64,000 nt of DNA, taken from NCBI RefSeq assembly GCF_034702125.1, contig NC_085868.1:36118253-36182252 (forward strand), read 5' to 3'. The notes beneath the pieces are model-generated. The model did no database searches and had not been told where the DNA came from. It worked only from the letters and a program-made list of their open reading frames with translations. A program made the position numbers and the translations under genes. The stretch is from Engraulis encrasicolus. Its lineage: Eukaryota > Chordata > Actinopteri > Clupeiformes > Engraulidae. Shown in pieces: positions 51,645 through 64,000 of the stretch (positions are counted from its first letter, which is position 1; the number at the start of each line of letters is the position of its first letter).

Positions 51645-52158
51645 TGAACACCCAGCTGCCATCATGTATATGATAACTCATGCAGTAATAATCTCCAGCA
51701 TCTTCACTCAGGACTCCACTGATGGTCAAACTGAAGTCATTCCCAGATCCACTGCCACTGAATCTAGCAGGAATACCAGACTGGAGGCTGTTCACTTTGT
51801 AGATGAGGAGTTTGGGTTTCTCCCCAGGCTTCTGATGGTACCAGGAGATACATGGACTACCACCACAGTCACTGGAGATGCTTCCACTGCGTCTGCAGGT
51901 GATAATGACTGTGCCACCTGGACTGGTGGACATTACAGGAGTTTGACTAATGGTCACCTGTCCCTTGGAATCTGTAAAAGTAATGAAAAAAAAGTTTACA
52001 TAGGAAACGGCATGAATAAATATCTGAAGAAGTGCCACAACTTTTATATGAGCATGTATAAAACAACATGTTCTTCAGTGTTTTTTGCTACATAAATCCT
52101 TATAAATACCTTGAATGAGGAAGAGGAGACTGCTGAAGAAGAGTGGGATCAACATCAT
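51645..52158 (-). CDS. immunoglobulin light chain V segment V2 (leader + V exon)
   Basis: Leader exon 52158-52110 ([16 protein letters not shown]), V exon 51971-51645. [55 protein letters not shown] and [20 protein letters not shown]. Very close to V1, with open frames and all invariant residues. It is divergent to C3 as V1 is to C1, but no J is visible between them. It points toward C2 in the same orientation. Confidence 0.93.
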
Positions 52159-52254
52159 TGCTGCTGTGGGTGCTGCTGTCTCAGTTGGAGCCTTCAGCTG
52201 TGCCAAGAGCATTTATGGGAACCCAACATGCGCTGCAGATGCACACAGCTCTCC

Positions 52255-52262
52255 ATGTAAAT
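52255..52262 (-). promoter_or_regulatory. V2 promoter octamer variant ATTTACAT
   Basis: Same variant and spacing as at V1. Confidence 0.65.
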
Positions 52263-52319
52263 CACCTTCATGCACTCACACACTGCTCAACACAGTGGTG
52301 GCACTCCAAACCTTCTGAT

Positions 52320-53143
52320 TCAATAAGATAGCATATTCGGATGTTTTGTTTTGACGCAAACGTTAAGTCTATATCTGATAGGGTTAAAATCCAGGAAGAA
52401 AATTGCACTGAACATTTTTGCTCCTGAAGGTTTGACAAATTAAAGCCTGACAGTGTTATAAATTGCTGCCTTAATCTTTTTTCGGCCCTAGTATTTATAA
52501 ACTGAAACAGTATGAGTATTGTTTGGGTACAGCTGTACTGCAGTATGTAATACGGTGGTGCACTTTTGGGAGTAGTACCACACTTCACATGTCTGACTTT
52601 CTGTGTGCTTGCATTAGTAACACATACACCACTACGTTTTTTAAAGGATTTAATTGATCTTAGATGAATGTTAGCGATATTGTAGATTTACTTGAGATTA
52701 TATAGAAAATCTCTTATCTCAACAATCTGACAAGCATGTTACTTCATCTAATATCTGGCCTCTAAGAAAAAAGGAAGTCTGTCTTGTTGCTGGTGTGACA
52801 TACCATGGTAAATAGAATATTGGTCTCATTCAGTTTTAAATGTCGTTCACTTTTAGCAATCCATGTTTACGTGTAAGGTGCAACCTGATCTCCTCTTGCA
52901 CTGTTCTTAGTAACAAGTTTTTGTAATTGTACAAGAACCCACATGGGATATACATTGACAATTATTCTCTTTACCTATTCTATTCATTTCTGGAACTACA
53001 GTGAATCCTAATGCACATTTATTATCTCATGTTACACTTAATTCTTTGTTTTCCTTAATGAATAGATGTGAATTAGCAATCGTCTATATGAATGAGTCCA
53101 TAGATGATGTGTGTAACCCCTGCCATGCCCTGCTTTGCTGCAG
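52320..53143. other. V2-C3 interval, no J segment found
   Basis: For the first 100 bp or so it resembles the V1-J1 interval in reverse, then diverges. I searched for an FGxGT frame with a GGTTTTTGT/CACTGTG signal and found none. Confidence 0.5.
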
Positions 53144-53457
53144 CCACCAGGCAGCCCAGTGTGACGGTGCTGCCTCCCTCCAGAGAGGAGCTGTCCAGTG
53201 GGGGCTCTGCCACACTGCTGTGCCTGGCTGACAAGGGCTTCCCCTCAGACTGGAGCCTGAGCTGGAAGGTGGATGGCAGCAGTAGGAGTGGAGTGGCCAG
53301 TGCTGGGCTCATGAAGGACGGTGTGTACAGCTGGAGCAGCAGCCTGACCCTCACTGATGCTGAGTGGAGAGGAGCCACCTCAGTGGTGTGTGAGGCCAGC
53401 CAGGGATCCCAGAGAGCCGTCAGCAAAGCCCTGAGCAGAGCTGACTGCTCCCAGTAG
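53144..53457 (+). CDS. immunoglobulin light chain constant exon C3
   Basis: Acceptor 'tgctttgctgcag' intact. [20 protein letters not shown] to [11 protein letters not shown], stop TAG at 53455-53457, AATAAA at 53736-53741. Nearly identical to C1. Intact, but with no nearby J. It could still be reached from J1 only by unusual splicing or rearrangement. Confidence 0.92.
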
Positions 53458-53939
53458 CCTCCAGCCTCTCCTCTCCTCTGCTCTGCTCTGCTCTGCAGCT
53501 TACAGCTTCACTTCCAGCTTCATACATACACCAAAAACACGCCAGAGTAAAAACTGCAGTATTAATTCAGATTGTATTTGTTCCCAGACTTTAATGTTGA
53601 ATTAATACTGGATTTGTACTGTGTAGTCTCTCCATCTCACTGACTTGCTTCTGTTGAGCTCTGATGCATCCATCAGCTGTTAATGTCAAATCAATGTTTG
53701 TTTTTTAGTTGGAAGAATTTCTTAGATTCTTGAAAAATAAACAGTGAAATTAATGGCCTACTGTATATCTGTATGTCTGAGTATCATTGAAATGTTTTAA
53801 AATGATTTCATGCAGTATGATTTTCCAATAGATTTTTAAAAATTCATTTCAAACATATGATTAATTATTAATATGAAATAAGCAGTGAAGTTAATCTTGA
53901 GGAGTCTGCAAAGTGTTCTGTGGGCACCCTGAGAGGGCG

Positions 53940-54050
53940 GAACTGCAGAATTAACATCTGGTTGAATGTGAACTCAGCCTTGACAATGCAAACATAACAG
54001 ATACCATTTCCCAGTTTCACTACCTGAAAATGTTGAAACCTTCACATTGA
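53940..54050 (+). promoter_or_regulatory. octamer-like element 3' of C3 (E4)
   Basis: ATGCAAAC at 53986-53993 (octamer with one mismatch), 529 bp beyond the stop, followed by 'agtttcactacctgaaa'. 'catctggttgaatgtgaact' is shared with E2. Confidence 0.5.
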
Positions 54051-55590
54051 ATGTTTCATTACTTTGCGAGATGCAACTTTCCTTTTAGAAAACAGGGGTT
54101 GCAATAAAGTTTTACACGTGCTTACCTTGGACATTTTGCATATGAACAGATTTCACACCAATACTTTCAGCAATGACTTCTCATAAATTCTTCCGCATCG
54201 GTTCTGGAAAGTACAATAGTGACAGAACAGAATGACAGAGACAGGCATGAAGGCATGCACAGTGTAAAGCTTGATTATTAGGCCTAGTAAAGTGTTCTTT
54301 CACTGTAATTCTATCCAACTTAGACACATGCACGCGCACACACGCACCCATATGCATAGTGCAAATCTTTATTATGCATAAAAAGTGTTCCTTCACTGTA
54401 ATTCTACCCAACTTGATATGTCTACTACCGTACTTAATGGTACACATAAATGGATGAACAGAAACAAATTGCTTCTCTAACTCTGTAGCCTCCAGCAGAG
54501 GGCAGCATGGGCTAACTAAACTGCAGAACTGTGCCCTGTTCACCAACCTAATCAGTCTACCAATGGAGGTTACAAGTGTGCTCCTACTGTTGATAGTTTT
54601 ACATGTAAAGCAAGACTGAAGATAAAGCTGTTTTCTGACGCTTTCTCTTAGTTGTCCGAATTTTTAGTGCTTGATTTCAAAACCCATTTTATATCTCTGT
54701 GATTCGATTCATTTATATATATATTTTTAAATTGCCTGGCCTTGCCTTACCTTTAAAACCTACAATACTTACAACAACGCAACGCAACGGAACTCCATGG
54801 AGATCAGAATGCGCATAGCCTACCAACTGGCCTGGCAAAGAAACAATGTCATCCCGACGACAAGCCTTGCTTGCACTACTGACTACAAGAGGTCACGGAC
54901 ACCAGATGAATGGGGACCATCACAGTGTAGCCTATAGCATGGGGTGAGAGCATGCAGTTTTGCCACTCGCGATGTAGTCTCCGTCTCATCTAGCACCGTA
55001 TCCACCCAGGAGCCTCGGACACCGCACAGCTGTCTGCTTTGTAAGCGACGCGTCCAACTCTCGCCTCGATCGACACATCTATGGACAATCTGACATCTAT
55101 GGACATTTTCTATAATGCTTATTTATTTAATGTGTGTATTTATGTTCACATTTTAAGTCTTATGATCTCTGCACGGTGTGGAGTTGTACCAGAACCGTCA
55201 TTTCACTACAAGCTGTAACCTTGGTTATGGCTTTGTATGTGACAAATAAACTACTCAACTCAACTCAACTCAACAGTGATGCTAAGCATCCTTCATCTAA
55301 AATGTCCGTTGCACATCAGATATACAGTTCAGCACTGGTATATGACTCAATAGTTACAACCTCACACAGTGCCACACAAATTCTCTCTTCCCCCAGTCTC
55401 TCTGTGCTTACCTTGCAAAATAAAAAAAAGTTTATGCGACAGTTTAATTCGCTGACATGTGTGATTCAAGATTATTTGTATTCGTCCCAGGGGAAGTTTG
55501 TCTTGGACATATACACGTGACAGTGATCATCGTCACAAACAGCAGGAGTAGCAGCAGCAGCAACTCCCTCCCACTGCTGACATCTGGCAA
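54051..55590. repeat. mirror copy of the C2 3' flank
   Basis: 54467-54530 matches 47984-48044 in reverse (the 'ccctctgctgg' and 'gagaagca' blocks). 55315-55470 matches 47695-47835 in reverse ('agttcagcactggt', 'gttacaacctcacacagtgc'). A third diverged copy lies at about 62520-62700. The piece 54780-55270 ends in a polyA-like 'acaaataaact' plus (CTCAA)n and looks like a retroelement tail. Confidence 0.65.
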
Positions 55591-55696
55591 CCTAGCCAGT
55601 GAATGATAACCCAACACCCTCAGCTAGTACCTTATACGGTAGGCTACCTACATACACTCTTCAGCTTCTCTGATACACATCTGTGTGTCGTGTGTC

Positions 55697-55701
<5 letters not shown>

Positions 55702-55778
<77 letters not shown>

Positions 55779-55791
55779 GTGTTGTGTTGTG

Positions 55792-55880
<89 letters not shown>

Positions 55881-55932
55881 GCGTGCGCACATGTTTGAGA
55901 GAGAGAGAGAGAGAGAGTGTGTGTGTGTGTGT
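55702..55932. repeat. (GT)n compound with GA block
   Basis: Two long GT runs around 'gtgttgtgttgtgttttt', then GA. Confidence 0.95.
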
Positions 55933-56160
55933 CAAGTCAAGTCAAGTCAAGTTTATTGTCAATTTCTTTACATGCACTGGTCATACAAAGAATTTGAAAT
56001 TGCGTTTCTTGCTCTCCCATGCAGACATAGACTAATCTAGGTAAGGACATAGACAGTATAGACATAGACAGTACTCATACATGGACATAGACAGTATGGA
56101 CGTAGACATTGCTCATACAGACATTTAAAGTGCAAGACTGGACAACAGAAGACTTGTAGA
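55933..56160. mobile_element. SINE-like / dispersed fish repeat
   Basis: 'aagtcaagtttattgtcaat' ... 'tgaaattgcgtttcttgctc' is a very common fish repeat body as remembered. It is followed by four 'catagacagta' copies. Confidence 0.5.
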
Positions 56161-56293
56161 GAACATACATTAAGAGGAGGTATTTTGTTGTGCTTTTTTT
56201 AAAAGTCCTTTATAGCGTTCTGACATAGTAATAGTAGCATTTGAAGAAAATAAATAATTAAAAAAGGTTTTATTAAATACACCAGCAGCAGTA

Positions 56294-56516
<223 letters not shown>

Positions 56517-56839
56517 ACTGAAAAAAGAGGGAATGGCGGGTCTTTGAATTAACCTATATAAAGTAAATAGATGCAAAACAATTCATTAACATTCCTTGAG
56601 TAAACATGATTTCATCAAATAAGGATAATGTGTTCTTGGAGACTGCTGAATTGGCATGTTTCTAATGCTTTGAATGAACATGATTAAGTTGTGTCTGGGG
56701 TGGCCTCCAGTCCTGAGGTGGCGCTAGTGCACCACTTTCTAAGACAAGAAGAAGCCGGAAAGTTTCAAAGCCAGAGAGCCGTTCGCCTCAGTCAGCTCGG
56801 TCCTACTCTTCAGTCTCATCTCGCTGGAATAGTGTTGTC

Positions 56840-60473
<3,634 letters not shown>

Positions 60474-60997
60474 TGTATGTCTGTCACACACGTGACACCC
60501 AATCGGAAAGGACTCTTTTTTTCAGCAACTAAAAAACAGCAGTTATTTTTGTTTCTTTAAGTGAAATGTACCTTTTTTCTAGAGATCTATTTGCTTGTAT
60601 GCACTTCCAGCTCCTTGCTGGTTTAAGAATAGTACTTGAGTGTGCATATGTTTTGTACATACTGTGTTGATTTTGACCCAAACTAAAGACAAACAAAATA
60701 ACAAAACTAGACTTAAATAAGACTGGGTAATAACACAAATGTGGTCACCAAAGAGGACAACCAAATGAATGGTGGACTGCCAGATGCACGCGCACATGCA
60801 TACATTATACGTGCACATGCATACAGTATACGCGCATGAACGCACACACGCACACCTACTAGTGTGGACTAATGCACTTAGTCAATGAGCTAAAATAACT
60901 GTATGTAGAGTGAATTTTATTTGTGTCCGATGTGTTCACATGAATGCTAATCCAGCCAGAGAGCACTTTTTCACAGCAACCAAACAAATCATTCTCT

Positions 60998-61367
60998 TAA
61001 AGGTGCACTGTGTAGGATGGTGACCAGAGTAGGCAACTATGCTGCACATTGAAACGGTGCTGCCTATTACCAACTTTGTCCTTTTCATGAATATTTACTT
61101 AGTAATAAACGAAAATGTGTTAGTATGACCAAAGTTCAGTAAATTTACTAAAAATCTGTATTTCTAGAAATTCAAAATGACAGCCAGTGGAGAAGATTCC
61201 TCTCTTTCCTCCTCCCCCTTTCATGTATGGAAAGAGCAATTTCCCCAGTCATAACGACAACTTAAAGTTTGGTGGTGGTAAATATTCATGAAAAATGCAA
61301 CATTTGTGCATGGGCAGCATGAAATCTCAAAATAAACTACTGAAAATAATACACAGTGCACCTTTAA
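60998..61367. mobile_element. MITE, 'aaaggtgcactgtgtag' inverted ends
   Basis: Right end 'acacagtgcaccttt'. Inner 'catgtatggaaagagcaatt' and 'taaatattcatgaaaaatgc' are shared with 63693-64000. Confidence 0.75.
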
Positions 61368-61613
61368 AGCGAATTGGACTTTCTTTTTGTTCACAGACTC
61401 TGCTCGTTGTATTTCCTGCTCGTTGATTGGTCTAAGAGTAGCAGTTATTTGTGACTGTCCTTATGTTTTGTATATCTGTGTGCATTTTACATGCGTAGAC
61501 CTAATACTAGACCTAATATGTTTACCTTTTTTGTGGGGGGGGGGGGGGGGGTGGATTGAGACTAAAGAATCATGTTACTGAAATGTAGCTGTATGCATGA
61601 TTCCATCACCTTC

Positions 61614-61619
61614 AATAAA
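61614..61619 (+). other. polyadenylation signal AATAAA
   Basis: Candidate end of the small-gene transcript. Confidence 0.4.
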
Positions 61620-62022
61620 CATGAAAAAAATACTTTCAAACTATGTCAAAGTTTTGTGTTCTTCCAACATATTTTCTGGTTAATGGAATACCAATTAATT
61701 GTTTAGGATTAAAGTGATTTCATCACCTCTGATTTAGGTGAAAAAAACATTTTGTGACAATTTTAAAAAATCACATTGTTCCAACACATTTTTATGAGGC
61801 TGGAACATGAATAAGTTGTGTTAGGTTGAGGTGATCCAATCACCTCCGTTTAAGGTGATAAAATCACTTAAACCTTACACAATAAATATAGGGGAAGAAA
61901 TCATGTTGACCTTACACAATTGGATTGTGTGGGACCGATGTACACATTAAAATCATGTAGATCCAACGAATATTTTCTTTCAGTGTGTGTGTATGTTTGG
62001 GTTTTGTGCAGAAAGTGCAGTG

Positions 62023-62151
<129 letters not shown>

Positions 62152-62261
62152 ATGTTTTGAGTTAGTGCAGGTTGAAAGTTCAGTCACAGATGTAGTAGTG
62201 CAGGTGGAATGTTCAGTCGCAGATATGGTGGTGGGGATGAGGGGGGGGAGCGTTGTCAGTG

Positions 62262-62470
62262 GCCTGGCTGGCTAGAGGCTGACAGTGAAGGGAGAGTGGG
62301 TTGAGTGTTCAGTATCTTGATTGCTTGATGCATCGTGCTGCTTGCAAGCCTGGTGGTACGGGAACGGAGGCGCCTGTACCTCTTTCCAGAGGGCAGGAGG
62401 CTGAACAGTTTGTGTGCAGGGTGGCTTGTGTCTTTGATGATCATCAGTGCTTTTCGGGTGTGTGTGCGTG
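62262..62470. mobile_element. dispersed fish repeat fragment
   Basis: 'ggcgcctgtacctctttcca' and 'gaggctgaacagtttgtgtg' match, from memory, a common fish retroelement-like repeat. Confidence 0.45.
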
Positions 62471-62711
62471 CTCTTAGTATAAAACTCAAAGTTTTTAAAT
62501 CCAAATGTCGTTGCACCAGTTATACATACCACAACAGGATTTGAAAAAGTACAACCTCACACAGCGCCACAAAATATCTGTCCCCCAGTCTGTCACCAGA
62601 GCTTGCCTTGCGAAATAAAATTGTTGGCGTGACGGTTTATGGTCACTCCCGTCAGCGAATTAAACTGAGTTGCAAAATAGCAGCAGCAGGTCTCCCTCCC
62701 TCCCAACCCAC

Positions 62712-62814
62712 CCAGGGCCACTGACAGCTTTCACTGGGGCCAAGACAATATAATCTCAAAGGGCCCCCATCTCAATACATAAAATGTACTGAGGATCCCA
62801 TTATCACCCCACCT

Positions 62815-62856
<42 letters not shown>

Positions 62857-62913
62857 AGACAGACACACACACACACACACAGACACACAGACACACAGAC
62901 ACACAGACACACA

Positions 62914-62955
<42 letters not shown>

Positions 62956-62990
62956 CTTCTTCGTGGGCCTGGAACAATGTACCAGTTTGT
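62712..62990. repeat. 'ggccaagacaatataatctc' dispersed repeat with inner (CA)n
   Basis: Same type as 19149-19360, split by a CA microsatellite at 62815-62952. Confidence 0.5.
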
Positions 62991-63219
62991 CCCCCCTCTG
63001 TCAGCAGACCTGCTCCCACCTACCGGTGACATCTGGCAGCCGTAGCCACAGCCAGACGAAGGAGAGGAGCGAACACTGAACACCTGCAGCTCGCAGCTCA
63101 TACCTCCTGCTTGCTGTAGGCACCTGCAAGGCAAGTAAATGAGATGTCTCATTCGGGTCTGTGTCTGTGTCTGTGTGTGTGAAGTTGGCAGTGAGGACTA
63201 ATATGTACCTCAATGTCTC

Positions 63220-63424
<205 letters not shown>

Positions 63425-63692
63425 ACACACACACTCCCATCACAGCATGCCTGTCTAGTAGCTTATCATTACGACCCACTGTGGCTGCATGATGGGGTGG
63501 CCTGGTATTCACAACAGGCAGAGAGGGAAAGAAGGAAGTAAGGAAGGAAGGAAGGAAAGTCGGAAGGAGAGCTGAGGGGGGCAGAGTGTGTGTGTGTTGT
63601 GTGTGAGGGGGATTAGTTAGGCTGCCACTGGGAGCAGGTCTGCTTCTCAAGTCACCTTGTCATGGACCTGTTACAGTAAGAAAATATGCCTT

Positions 63693-64000
63693 AAAGGGAC
63701 ACTGTGCAGGAAATGGTCAAAAAAGGTACTGCAAGTATTCTGCTTATTGAAATTGGGCTGCCTATGGCCAAATTTGATCTTTACATGAACGTTTACTAAG
63801 TATTAAACAAATATTTTCTAGTATGATCCAAGTACAGTCATTTTTGCAGCTAAAAATGGCTATTTTTGGAAATTCAAAATGGCGGCCCATGGAGAAGATC
63901 CCCCTTTTCATGTATGAAAAGTGCAATTTTTCCAGTCATAATGAATACTTAGAATTTGATGCTGGTGGTAAGTATTCATGAAAAAGGTCACATTAGTGAA
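63693..64000. mobile_element. MITE, cut by the window end
   Basis: Starts 'aaagggacactgtgcagg'. Inner blocks match 60998-61367. Confidence 0.7.

Noticed and set aside
52914..52935. 'agtttttgtaattgtac' as a J nonamer for C3
   Set aside because: No heptamer at 23 or 12 bp and no FGxGT frame follows.

Overview
This window is vertebrate nuclear DNA, almost certainly from a ray-finned (teleost) fish. The genes are split by GT-AG introns, (CA)n/(GT)n microsatellites are very long and frequent, and there are many short palindromic DNA transposons (MITEs) and CR1/L2/Rex-like LINE scraps. It also carries immunoglobulin light-chain (IgL) clusters in which V segments point opposite to J-C, an arrangement known from bony fish. 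I cannot name the species. Coding calls were made by joining exons by eye, using reading frame, splice sites and remembered protein families; no alignment was run.

Layout. 1-1625: 3' part of a LINE. 1939-10660 (+): wbp4 (WW-domain spliceosomal protein), missing its 5' exons, which lie left of the window. 13954-21359 (-): a complete nine-exon mtrf1 (mitochondrial class-I release factor), tail-to-tail with wbp4; a minisatellite grows out of its last exon. 23558-25253: a piggyBac-like non-autonomous element. 29660-36978 (+): tnfsf11 (RANKL-like TNF ligand), four recognised exons, with an unusual low-complexity insertion in the TNF-homology domain. In human, WBP4, MTRF1 and TNFSF11 all lie in 13q14, which supports the three calls.

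42.5-54.1 kb: an IgL locus of kappa type (12-bp spacer at V, 23-bp spacer at J). Cluster A, C1(-) J1(-) V1(+), looks intact and would rearrange by inversion. To its right lie C2(-), fused head-to-head to an inverted fragment C2b(+), then V2(-) and C3(+), an inverted copy that lacks a visible J. An octamer-containing element of about 100 bp lies roughly 460-540 bp 3' of every C copy, once a transposon insertion is discounted for C2b. It is a good candidate for a repeated 3' enhancer.

56.8-61.6 kb (+): a small spliced gene of unknown function. Four exons join in frame into a 76-residue ORF, and its exon2-intron-exon3 block is partly tandemly duplicated. The rest of the window is MITEs, SINE-like pieces, LINE scraps and simple repeats. 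Most long Cys/Val, His/Thr and Ser/Leu ORFs are only translations of microsatellites.
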